The notes below the pieces were generated by a model. That model was given only the letters and a program-made list of their open reading frames with translations, made no database searches and was not told the DNA's origin. From NCBI RefSeq assembly GCF_001553115.1, contig NZ_KQ960181.1:75715-139714 (forward strand): DNA of 64,000 bases. Direction: 5' to 3'. Position numbers and translations under genes: made by a program. Numbering within the stretch: the stretch's first letter is position 1; each line of letters begins with the position of its first letter. Source of the DNA: Aedoeadaptatus coxii. Its GTDB lineage: Bacteria > Bacillota > Clostridia > Tissierellales > Peptoniphilaceae. Positions 33,607 through 41,200 of this stretch are shown here, in pieces.

Positions 33607-33933
33607 TTAATCATGTTCATTAATTTTATGTTCCGCGTGAGTGTAGCCCATGTAAAAAAGAGTGCGTACGTGTTCATCGTCCAGAGAATAATACACTTTA
33701 CGTCCTTCTTTTTTAGATCGAATCAATCCCTCATCTTTTAAAAGAATGAGCTGATGGGATATGGACGATTGGCTCATTCCCAGGAGTTCTACAAGTTTTG
33801 AAACATTGCAGGTATCCAGCATAAGGGCGTAGAGAATTTTTAGCCGAGTGGGATCGGCCATGACTTTGAAGATGCCACTTAAATTGTCGATTAAGGCTTC
33901 ATTTTCGACAAAGTCTTTAAAGTTTTCCGTCAT
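33607..33933 (-). CDS. ArsR/SmtB family metal-responsive repressor
   Basis: This 108-residue winged-helix protein has the ArsR core LKILYALMLDTCNVSKLVELL and SQSSISHQLILLKDEGLI, then KKEGRKVYYSL. A cysteine stands in helix 3 (DTCNVS, where ArsR/CadC metal sites lie) and histidines are at the C-terminus (HAEHKINEHD), fitting an alpha-5 zinc-type site. It overlaps the rsmA end by 17 bases, so it is co-transcribed with rsmA. It may regulate the downstream glutaredoxin or the metal ATPase operon (inference). Confidence 0.9.
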   Translation of the reverse strand: MTENFKDFVENEALIDNLSGIFKVMADPTRLKILYALMLDTCNVSKLVELLGMSQSSISHQLILLKDEGLIRSKKEGRKVYYSLDDEHVRTLFYMGYTHAEHKINEHD

Positions 33934-34807
33934 TCTCTTTCAGCTCCTTTGTGACTTTCGGAAAGTTTTTGGCGAGCACTCTAAATTCTTCCACCGTTAT
34001 GGTTTCCGCTCGGCGCGTCGGCTCGATACCTGAATCTACCAGTGCTTTTTGAACGTCCTCTTTTTCCAGCTCAAAGCCGTAAGTGGAAAGGGCGTTCAGC
34101 ACGGTCTTGCGACGTTTGGAAAAGGCGGCGCGTACGACTGCTTCCGCCTGACGTAAAGTTTCGGGGTGTTCTCCCGTAAAGTTTGTAACGGCGAGGACGG
34201 CGCTGTCGACTTTAGGCTGAGGCATAAAGCAGGTGCGCGGCACGTGGAGAGCGGTCTTCACATCGCCGCGCATTTGTAAAAACACGGAAATGGAGCCGTA
34301 CATCTTATTGCCCGGAGGCGCCGCCATGCGGGTCGCCATTTCTTTTTGTACCATAATGTGCATGGATTCGATGGGAAGTTCGCCGTCTAAAAGGTGAACT
34401 AAAATAGGCGTGGTCACATAATAGGGTAAATTCGCCACAACCTTTACGGATTTCCCCGGAAAGCGAGCGCTCAGTTCCTTTTTCAGATCGGTTTTTAGCA
34501 CATCGCGATAAAAAATTTCCACTTTGTCGTAAGGCGCTAACGTTTCTTCCAAAATGGGGCGGAGATTTTCGTCGATTTCCACGCAGAAGACGTGGGCGCC
34601 TCGAAGGGCCAGTTCTTCTGTAAGGGTGCCGATGCCGGCGCCGATTTCAAGTACCACGTCCCCTTCTTTTACATCGGCGCTATCGCCGATTCCCCGCACG
34701 ATGTTGCCATCGATTAAAAAGTTTTGTCCCAGTGATTTTTGAAATTGAAATCCCCATTTTTTCTGAATATCCCGTATGACGGCGGGGCTATACAATCGTT
34801 TATTCAC
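33917..34807 (-). CDS. rsmA: 16S rRNA adenine(1518/1519) dimethyltransferase RsmA (KsgA)
   Basis: This 296-residue enzyme dimethylates two adenines near the 3' end of 16S rRNA in ribosome maturation. It has FQKSLGQNFLIDGNIV, the SAM motif LEIGAGIGTLTEEL, the catalytic NLPYYVTTPIL, and the C-terminal KRRKTVLNAL. I chose the GTG at 34807 because GGGAGG lies six bases upstream; the open frame to 34834 has no such site. It overlaps the rnmV stop. The tatD-rnmV-rsmA order is a Firmicute standard. Confidence 0.95.
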   Translation of the reverse strand: MNKRLYSPAVIRDIQKKWGFQFQKSLGQNFLIDGNIVRGIGDSADVKEGDVVLEIGAGIGTLTEELALRGAHVFCVEIDENLRPILEETLAPYDKVEIFYRDVLKTDLKKELSARFPGKSVKVVANLPYYVTTPILVHLLDGELPIESMHIMVQKEMATRMAAPPGNKMYGSISVFLQMRGDVKTALHVPRTCFMPQPKVDSAVLAVTNFTGEHPETLRQAEAVVRAAFSKRRKTVLNALSTYGFELEKEDVQKALVDSGIEPTRRAETITVEEFRVLAKNFPKVTKELKENDGKL

Positions 34808-35345
34808 CAAAGACCTCCCGGTAAGTTTGCTCAAATTCTTCTTCCGATATATTGAAACTGTTGAGGCGACGCAAAAATTGCTTGCCGTTGCCGTGGCCGA
34901 TGCCCAAGGCTTCGCCCATTTTGGCGCGCTTCTCCCCCGCCTCCGCCGTACCCATTAAGCCGTAGCGAATCATATCCGCTTTGGTAAAGGTGGTACTCAT
35001 GCTTTGGCGCATATGCTTTGCCTTGGCCAGTGCTTGTTGAATATCCTCGGGGAGGGCGTTTTCGATGCCGATATTGTCTTTGAGAGTCGCCTTCTCCTGG
35101 GAAAGATAGGCCTGCTTCGGGCTTTCCAACGCCTCGGTCAACCGACGGCGTATTTGCTTGCCCATATAATCGGGATCGGTGAAGATAATAATGCCTCGTC
35201 GCTCTTCGATGGCCTTCAGTTCCTTTAAAAGCTTTTTACCGAAGGCGAAGCCCCCCGTGGCGATAACGTCGCAGTTGACGGCGGCCTTTACTCTTGCAAT
35301 ATCGTCTTTCCCCTCGACGACGATGACTTCTTTAATCATATCCAT
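34800..35345 (-). CDS. rnmV: Ribonuclease M5
   Basis: This 181-residue TOPRIM-family nuclease matures the ends of 5S rRNA. The TOPRIM motifs are VVEGKDD near residue 10 and the FTDPDYMGKQIRR region near 55, with a C-terminal domain ending FNISEEEFEQTYREVFG. It overlaps tatD by ten bases. A second in-frame ATG at 35339 is an equally plausible start. It is linked with rsmA downstream. Confidence 0.95.
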   Translation of the reverse strand: MDMIKEVIVVEGKDDIARVKAAVNCDVIATGGFAFGKKLLKELKAIEERRGIIIFTDPDYMGKQIRRRLTEALESPKQAYLSQEKATLKDNIGIENALPEDIQQALAKAKHMRQSMSTTFTKADMIRYGLMGTAEAGEKRAKMGEALGIGHGNGKQFLRRLNSFNISEEEFEQTYREVFGE

Positions 35346-36106
35346 CGGTAAAACCGTTTCGTGTTTTCGTCGGTGTGGCGAATTAATTCCTCCACATCCA
35401 TTCCCCTAAGCTCGGCGATATTTTCCGCCACCAGCCTTACATATTTCGGCTCGTTGCGCTTTCCTCTGTGAGGCGTCGGCGTCATATAGGGGCAGTCCGT
35501 CTCCAGAAGCAAGTGATCTATGGGGACGCCTGCCGCCACGCGCTTCGGCGTCTTGGCGTTTTTGAAGGTGGTCACGCCGCCTAATGAAATCACACATCCC
35601 AAGGCGATAAAACGCTCCATCATTTCGTAGGAATAGGAAAAACAGTGGATTAAAATGGGATAATTCGGGTGCGCTTCCAAAAAGTTTGCCACGATGTCGT
35701 AGGTTTCTTCCGCCGCATCCCGCGAGTGAATGACGATGGGAAGATCTACTTTTACGGCGAGATCCATTTGTTTTAAAAAAACCGCCCGCTGTACCTCTCT
35801 CGGGGAATTTTCGTAATAATAATCCAGACCGATTTCGCCGATGGCCACGACCTTGTCCTTTTTTGAAAGGACGATAAGCTCTTCTTCCGCTTCATCGCTG
35901 TAGCCGTCAGCTTCCTGGGGATGCACGCCGACGACGGCGTAAAGATGCTCGTTGTTTTCGGCAAGATCCACGACCTTGCGGCTCGTTTCCATATCGCTGC
36001 CCACATTGACGACGATATCGAGACCGTCGTCTTCCATACGGGCTATAATCGCTTCACGGTCCTCATCGAATGCTTCGTTTTCCAAATGGGAGTGAGCGTC
36101 TATCAT
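35336..36106 (-). CDS. TatD family metal-dependent hydrolase
   Basis: This 256-residue TIM-barrel DNase-like hydrolase has the metal ligands in DAHSHLE (residues 3-9), EIGLDYYY, VIHSRDA, ILIHCFSYS and LLETDCPYMTP. Family members show exo- and endodeoxyribonuclease activity; the cellular role is poorly defined (DNA quality control). It lies eight bases after metG, and rnmV overlaps its end, so the metG-tatD-rnmV-rsmA-arsR set is one transcription unit. Confidence 0.93.
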   Translation of the reverse strand: MIDAHSHLENEAFDEDREAIIARMEDDGLDIVVNVGSDMETSRKVVDLAENNEHLYAVVGVHPQEADGYSDEAEEELIVLSKKDKVVAIGEIGLDYYYENSPREVQRAVFLKQMDLAVKVDLPIVIHSRDAAEETYDIVANFLEAHPNYPILIHCFSYSYEMMERFIALGCVISLGGVTTFKNAKTPKRVAAGVPIDHLLLETDCPYMTPTPHRGKRNEPKYVRLVAENIAELRGMDVEELIRHTDENTKRFYRWI

Positions 36107-36114
36107 ATATCCTC

Positions 36115-38064
36115 CTAGCTAATGGTTGCGCCGGAAGCTAATTCTTCCATAGTGGTCGCAAGGGAAAGTTTTCCGTTTTCGTCTTCCGCCGCGAGGAGCA
36201 TGCCTTCGGAAAGGACGCCGCGAAGTTTCGTGGGCTTTAAGTTGGCGATGACGAGGATTTGCTTTCCTTCCAAATCTTCTTTCGTGTAATTTTCTTTAAT
36301 GCCCGAGCAGATGACCCGCTTTTCCGTGCCCATTTGAATATGCAGCACATAGAGGCGATCGGCATTCGGGTGATCTTCCACCGATTCGATCGTGGCGACG
36401 CGAATGTCCAGCTTGCCGAAGTCGTCGATGGTAATTTCCGGTTTCAGCTCGAGCTTTTCCTCTTCGTGAGCTTCCGAGCTGCGGCTTGCGATCAAGGCTT
36501 CGGTAGCTTCCCATAGGCGTTCCGTTTCTTTTTCAATGTCGAGGCGCGGGAAAATAATTTGTTTTTCCCCAACGTGGTGGCCCGATCCCAAAAGTCCCCA
36601 TTTCTTAGCATCTTCCGCTTTGAAATCCTTCGATGCACCGATTTGTTCGGCAATGGAAAGGGCGGTGTTTTCCATAAAGAAGGAAAGCAAAATGGAGACG
36701 ATGCGAAGGGATTCGGCAAGATTATAAAGCACGGTGTTGAGGCGTTCTTTATCCTCGTCTCCCCCTTTGGCGAGAACCCAAGGTTCGTTTTCGTCCACGT
36801 ATTTATTGGAGCGGCGAATAAGCGTCCAAATAGCTTGAAGGGCCGTGGAGAATTGGTAGCCTTCCATTTCCTTTTCCACGTCGTCCCAAATACTCGTCGC
36901 CAACGCCTTAAACTCTTTGTCGATGGCGGTTTCCGTCTTGGCTTCGGGAACGATGCCGTCGTTGTATTTTTCGATCATGGACACGGTGCGGGATACGAGA
37001 TTTCCCAGGTCGTTGGCTAGATCGGAGTTTAAACGCTTCATAAAGCTCGTAACATTGAAGCTGCCATCGTGGCCAAATGAAAATTCTCTCAGTAAGAAGT
37101 ATTTCAATGCGTCCACGCCGTAAAGGTCGATAATGGGCTCGGGGTAGATGACATTGCCTTTGGATTTACTCATTTTATCGTTGTCGAATAAAATCCAACC
37201 GTGGCCGAAGATTTGTTTCGGCAACGGCATATCCAATGCCATAAGCATAGCGGGCCAGATAATGGTGTGGAAACGCATAATTTCCTTGCCTACGAAATGG
37301 ACGTCGGCAGGCCAGAATTCGTTGAATTTTTCCATATCCGTACCGTAACCTGCGCCGGTTAAGTAGCAGGAAAGGGCGTCGATCCAAACATAGACAATGT
37401 GTTTCGGATCGAAGGGCACGGGAACACCCCAATCAAAAGAGGAGCGGGTAACGGAAAGATCGTCCAATCCGTCTTTCAGGAAGGAGTTGATCATTTCGCT
37501 CTTGCGATAAGCCGGTTGAATAAATTCCGGATGATCTTCGTAATATTGGAGAAGTCTATCTCTATATTTGGAAAGGCGGAAGAAGTAGCTTTCTTCGTGT
37601 TGCAAATGGGTTTCCCTGCCGCAATCGGGGCAATGGTGATCTTCATCTAATTGGGATTCCGCCCAGAAAGATTCACAGGGTTTGCAGTAATAGCCTTCGT
37701 ATTCCCCTTTGTAGATTTCGCCTTTATCGTAAAGCTTTTGAAAAAGCTCCTGCACATTTTTTTCGTGAACTTTGTCTGTGGAGCGCACAAAAGAATCGTA
37801 GCGAATATCCATGGTTTTCCAGAGGGCTTTCGTATCGTCTACGATTTTGTCGATGTATTCAAGCGGTTGTTTTCCTTCTTCGGCGGCCTTATCTTGAATT
37901 TTTTGGCCGTGTTCGTCGGTGCCGGTAGTAAATAAAACATTATAACCTTGTAGGGTTTTGTAGCGTTTGACGGCGTCTACGGCGACGGTGCAATAGGTGT
38001 GGCCGATATGAAGATTACCGCTGGGATAATAAATCGGTGTTGTGATGTAAAAATTTTTTGACAT
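36115..38064 (-). CDS. metG: Methionine-tRNA ligase with C-terminal tRNA-binding domain
   Basis: This 649-residue class I synthetase charges tRNA-Met. It has YPSGNLHIGHTY (HIGH), a zinc knuckle CKPC...CPDC near residues 127-147, DKMSKSKGN (KMSKS) and a C-terminal EMAP-II-like domain (from DFGKLDIRVATIESVEDH) that dimerises and binds tRNA. GAGGAGG precedes the start. It heads the metG-tatD-rnmV-rsmA-arsR unit, with a promoter (TTGCGT/TATAAT) about 80 bases upstream. Confidence 0.97.
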   Translation of the reverse strand: MSKNFYITTPIYYPSGNLHIGHTYCTVAVDAVKRYKTLQGYNVLFTTGTDEHGQKIQDKAAEEGKQPLEYIDKIVDDTKALWKTMDIRYDSFVRSTDKVHEKNVQELFQKLYDKGEIYKGEYEGYYCKPCESFWAESQLDEDHHCPDCGRETHLQHEESYFFRLSKYRDRLLQYYEDHPEFIQPAYRKSEMINSFLKDGLDDLSVTRSSFDWGVPVPFDPKHIVYVWIDALSCYLTGAGYGTDMEKFNEFWPADVHFVGKEIMRFHTIIWPAMLMALDMPLPKQIFGHGWILFDNDKMSKSKGNVIYPEPIIDLYGVDALKYFLLREFSFGHDGSFNVTSFMKRLNSDLANDLGNLVSRTVSMIEKYNDGIVPEAKTETAIDKEFKALATSIWDDVEKEMEGYQFSTALQAIWTLIRRSNKYVDENEPWVLAKGGDEDKERLNTVLYNLAESLRIVSILLSFFMENTALSIAEQIGASKDFKAEDAKKWGLLGSGHHVGEKQIIFPRLDIEKETERLWEATEALIASRSSEAHEEEKLELKPEITIDDFGKLDIRVATIESVEDHPNADRLYVLHIQMGTEKRVICSGIKENYTKEDLEGKQILVIANLKPTKLRGVLSEGMLLAAEDENGKLSLATTMEELASGATIS

Positions 38065-38200
38065 GTATGCCTCCTCGCATATAGATGATATGCCCGGTCA
38101 TATAGGATGACCAATGTAATTACTTCTGTATATTATACTATCACCGCCCACCTGACGCAATGAATGGCCCGTGGTATACTTAGCATAAGGGGGAATCACT

Positions 38201-38809
38201 ATGGTCGTTCACGAAAAAAATTACGCGAATCAAATCTTAACGGGAACCGATTTTTGCAATCGAGATCTTTCCGGCGCCGACTTTTCCGGAAGCGATCTTT
38301 CCCACGCATGGTTCGATCACGCCATCCTGCGCGGCGCTAATTTTAATGGCGCGTTGTTAAAAGAAGCGAATTTTAGGAACGCCGATTTAACAGGAGCCGA
38401 TCTTTCCGGCGCCTATCTCTTCGGCGCGGTCATGGAAGAGTCGATTTTAGACGACGTGATCACTGACGAGGACACGCAATTTTTCAGACTCCACTGCCCG
38501 GAAAAGGGCGCCTTTATCGGCTACAAGCGATGTTATAATCATCGCCTCGTCACGCTCTATATTCCCGAAGATGCGGCACGCACTTCCGCCACCATGAATT
38601 CCTGCCGCTGCGATAAGGCCTATGTAGTCTCTATTACAGATTTTGAGGGCAAAGAACATTTCAGCGACGCCGTAAGCCTTATCGATGAGGATTTTATTTA
38701 TAAACCTCGCACCATGATGTATGCGGGTAATTTTAATCCCGATCGCTGGAGGGATTCCACCGGCGGCATTCATTTCTGGATGACGAAAGAAGAAGCCTTC
38801 GCCTATTAA
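38201..38809 (+). CDS. Pentapeptide repeat protein with DUF5758-like C-terminus
   Basis: This 202-residue protein has about 13 pentapeptide repeats in residues 12-90 (for example LSGADFSGSDLS, LRGANFNGALL, LTGADLSGAYL), which fold into a right-handed beta-helix. The C-terminal 100 residues match DUF5758: CPEKGAFIGYKRC, IPEDAARTSA, CRCDKAYV and a GGIHFWMTKEEAFAY ending. The role is unknown; some pentapeptide proteins mimic DNA and shield gyrase, but nothing here indicates that. It is monocistronic with its own terminator. Confidence 0.88.
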   Translation: MVVHEKNYANQILTGTDFCNRDLSGADFSGSDLSHAWFDHAILRGANFNGALLKEANFRNADLTGADLSGAYLFGAVMEESILDDVITDEDTQFFRLHCPEKGAFIGYKRCYNHRLVTLYIPEDAARTSATMNSCRCDKAYVVSITDFEGKEHFSDAVSLIDEDFIYKPRTMMYAGNFNPDRWRDSTGGIHFWMTKEEAFAY

Positions 38810-38811
38810 AA

Positions 38812-38836
38812 AAAGATCCGCTCACGGGGATCTTTC
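38812..38836 (+). terminator. Terminator of the pentapeptide protein gene
   Basis: The stem AGATCC/GGATCT flanked by A and T runs, directly after the stop codon. Confidence 0.75.
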
Positions 38837-38849
38837 CTTTTGCCGAAAA

Positions 38850-38897
38850 CTAAGAATAGCGACATAAAAGCCTGTGCTTTCATGTCGCTATTCTTAG
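38850..38897. repeat. 48-base near-perfect inverted repeat between convergent genes
   Basis: CTAAGAATAGCGACAT and its partner form a 22-pair stem with a single G-T mismatch and a four-base loop. It lies between the convergent pentapeptide and yitT genes. It may act as a bidirectional terminator, with a TTTT tract on the minus side, but the stem is longer than usual. Confidence 0.8.
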
Positions 38898-38905
38898 TTT
38901 AATTA

Positions 38906-39562
38906 TTATGCGTTTTTTTCAACTGAGCCTTGGCTTACTTGCCATGCGGGCTTGTTCATCTTGAGCTCGAATTGTCCGACCAAATAAGACGATACGATGG
39001 TCGTCAAAAAGGAAAAGATCAAACGACTCGGCGCAATATAACTTAAGGAAAGCCCGAGGACGACGAAATCCGTAAACAAATAGGCGCGGGATATGGGCCA
39101 CTTCATTTTTTTGGAAATGACCATGGCGAGGGCGTCGTCTCCCCCGGCGCATCCCCCTGCCGTTACGGCGATGCCGCAGCCGCAACCGATAAAAATACCG
39201 CCTGCAATGGCCGCAATAAAGGGCACGTCGTAAAAATTCGGCAAGACCGGACCGATGCGATCGAAGATCGCGTACAGTATGGCAAAGGCGATCGTGGCCA
39301 CGCCGGATTTTTTCAGGAATCGCTTCCCGAGCATAGAAAATCCGAGGGCGTAACATAAACCGTCGAGCACGGGCGATGCGTAGGCAAGGTTTACGCCGAA
39401 TACTTTTTTAAGTAAAAGGCCGAGACCCAGCACGCCGCCTTCCGTAATACGAGAAGGCTCGTGGATATTGATTACGCCGAAGGCCATAATGGCACAGCCT
39501 AATACAATCTTGAAAAATTCTTCTTTTGTCAGCTCTAAACGTCTCAGCATATGACTGAGCAT
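38906..39562 (-). CDS. YitT family (DUF161) membrane protein
   Basis: This 218-residue protein has about five membrane segments and the YitT signatures ITEGGVLGLGLLL, GIFIGCGCGI and AVTAGGCAGGDDALAM. YitT proteins are uncharacterised, possibly transporters. It is shorter than the usual 280 residues and lacks the C-terminal cytosolic DUF2179 domain. AGGAGTG precedes the ATG at 39562, and that site is paired in a leader hairpin. A long untranslated leader suggests riboregulation. Confidence 0.88.
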   Translation of the reverse strand: MLSHMLRRLELTKEEFFKIVLGCAIMAFGVINIHEPSRITEGGVLGLGLLLKKVFGVNLAYASPVLDGLCYALGFSMLGKRFLKKSGVATIAFAILYAIFDRIGPVLPNFYDVPFIAAIAGGIFIGCGCGIAVTAGGCAGGDDALAMVISKKMKWPISRAYLFTDFVVLGLSLSYIAPSRLIFSFLTTIVSSYLVGQFELKMNKPAWQVSQGSVEKNA

Positions 39563-39812
39563 GATTTCACTCCTAATCGGCGATTAGGGAACCAAAAAAA
39601 GACTGCCGTCTTAGGTTCTCCTAACTTCGCAATCTTCGGATGGTGTCGATGCTTTTTGTTTAGATTATTTTTTCTTATAAAAACTCTGAGCCAACAAATA
39701 TGCTTAACGGCTCGAAATGTCCCACATCAGGCACTCCTCGAACACTCATCGCATACTCTGCATCAGATAAAAACTACCGAAAAACGGTAACCACCGTATA
39801 AATAGTTCTAAC
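39563..39812 (-). promoter_or_regulatory. Structured 5' leader of yitT (candidate riboswitch-like element)
   Basis: About 250 bases separate the predicted start of transcription from yitT. The leader ends with three hairpins: TTAGG/CCTAA (39611-39624), AAGAC/GTCTT followed by seven T (39593-39612, terminator-like), and CTAATC/GATTAG (39573-39587), whose 3' arm includes the start of the ribosome-binding site. The upstream 150 bases could form a sensor domain. I cannot match it to T-box, SAM, lysine, M-box or c-di-AMP classes by eye. Confidence 0.55.
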
Positions 39813-39818
39813 ACAAGT

Positions 39819-39847
39819 AGTATAACATAGTCTGTTCATTTATTCAA
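39819..39847 (-). promoter_or_regulatory. Promoter of the yitT leader
   Basis: On the minus strand TTGAAT (39847-39842) and TATACT (39824-39819) are exactly 17 bases apart. The -35 box lies within the last codons of the desulfurase gene. Confidence 0.75.
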
Positions 39848-40946
39848 TTGTTTTTAATACGTCCAACACAGTTTGTATTTCCTCTTCCGTGTTGAAATAA
39901 GAGGTGGACAATCGACAGATGCCCGTCTCTTTTGTGTGTAGGTATTCGTGTAAAAGGGGCGCGCAATGGTATCCCGGACGAGTGGCGATGTCCTCTTCTT
40001 CCAATAAAAGGGCGAGTTCCTGAGAGCTCATGCCCTCTTTTAAAATGCCCACGCAGCTCGTACCTTTTTCCTCGGGATAGAAAATGCGATAGCCTTCCAA
40101 ATTCCTCAAGCCGTCGATGAGCGCTTGGAAAATGCGGTCTTTCTTTTCGAAGTAATCTTTCCCCATGACGAATTCCGCGCCGGCGGCTAGGCCTGCAAAG
40201 CCGTGGACATTGGCCGTTCCCGCTTCCCAAAGAACGGGTTTTTCATCGGGCATGTGATGATTGAAACTTTCGATGCCGCTTCCCCCGACTTTGAGAGGCG
40301 CAGGGTGAACGTCTTTTCCGTAGAAAAATCCGCCGGTACCCATGGGGCCGTAAAGGGATTTATGGCCGGCAAAGCAATAAATTAATTTATCCGTTGGGCT
40401 TCCTGAAAAATTGACGGGGACTTGTCCGAGCCCTTGCGCGCCGTCGATGATGACGTAAAGATCGTGGGCTTCTGCAAAAGCCATGACGGCGTCGATGTCG
40501 GTAATGCTCCCCACCACGTTGGAGGCATGGGTAATGACGACGGCTTTCGTGTTGGGCTTCAACATTTTATCCAGCAGACGTACGTCGGGTGCCAGATGTT
40601 CATCCAATGGAAGAAAATCCAAGGCGCATCCCGTAGCGTAAAGGGGTCTTAACACGGAATTGTGTTCGGCGACGGAAGTAATGACGTGATCCTTCTCCGT
40701 AATAAGCCCGTGAATCGCCACGTTTAAACTTTCCGTTACGCCGCTTGTCAGGGCGATGGAATCTTCCGTTCCTAAAAGCTTCGCCATGTTTTTTCTCGCC
40801 TTTCGAAGGACGCGATAGGAATTTTGCGCCCACGCATGGCTGCCCCGTCCGGGATTGCCGTACCCTTCGGTCATGGCGCGGTAAACAGCATCGGCAACTG
40901 CTTTCGGCTTTATGGCCGTCGTGGCGCCGTTATCTAAATAGATCAT
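39840..40946 (-). CDS. Cysteine desulfurase family protein (aminotransferase class V)
   Basis: This 368-residue PLP enzyme takes sulfur (or selenium) from cysteine. It starts MIYLDNGATTAIKP, has the PLP lysine in FAGHKSLYGP and the active-site cysteine in PGYHCAPLLH near residue 332. It resembles the short desulfurases paired with DUF3343 proteins in sulfur/selenium trafficking more than housekeeping IscS. It overlaps the DUF3343 gene by four bases, so the two are translated together. Confidence 0.92.
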   Translation of the reverse strand: MIYLDNGATTAIKPKAVADAVYRAMTEGYGNPGRGSHAWAQNSYRVLRKARKNMAKLLGTEDSIALTSGVTESLNVAIHGLITEKDHVITSVAEHNSVLRPLYATGCALDFLPLDEHLAPDVRLLDKMLKPNTKAVVITHASNVVGSITDIDAVMAFAEAHDLYVIIDGAQGLGQVPVNFSGSPTDKLIYCFAGHKSLYGPMGTGGFFYGKDVHPAPLKVGGSGIESFNHHMPDEKPVLWEAGTANVHGFAGLAAGAEFVMGKDYFEKKDRIFQALIDGLRNLEGYRIFYPEEKGTSCVGILKEGMSSQELALLLEEEDIATRPGYHCAPLLHEYLHTKETGICRLSTSYFNTEEEIQTVLDVLKTIE

Positions 40947-41191
40947 AGTGCTTCCACCTTTCGTTTTCCGCCTTCCCTTTCATATAAATAGACGCCGTTA
41001 TAGGGATGGCGACCTTCGTCTAAACGCTTCACCGCTTCATCTACATCGTCAATATTACCCATTAAGGCCAAGCCGCAGGATTCGCGGATTTCAGGCAACA
41101 AGGGAATGACCCGCGTACCTAAATCTTCCGTGGCGTCCAAGGCGTCGTATACCTGGTCTTGATTGTCGAAGGCAATTACAAACCGTTTCAT
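40943..41191 (-). CDS. DUF3343 domain protein (putative sulfur/selenium carrier)
   Basis: This 82-residue protein matches DUF3343: a ferredoxin-like fold with FVIAFDNQDQVYDALDATE, RVIPLLPEIRESCGLAL (conserved cysteine) and VYLYERE. Family members sit next to cysteine desulfurases or selenium genes and are thought to carry sulfane sulfur or selenium. Here its gene directly precedes and overlaps the desulfurase gene, supporting that role. It follows tex by nine bases. Confidence 0.9.
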   Translation of the reverse strand: MKRFVIAFDNQDQVYDALDATEDLGTRVIPLLPEIRESCGLALMGNIDDVDEAVKRLDEGRHPYNGVYLYEREGGKRKVEAL

Positions 41192-41200
41192 CGCTCCTCC

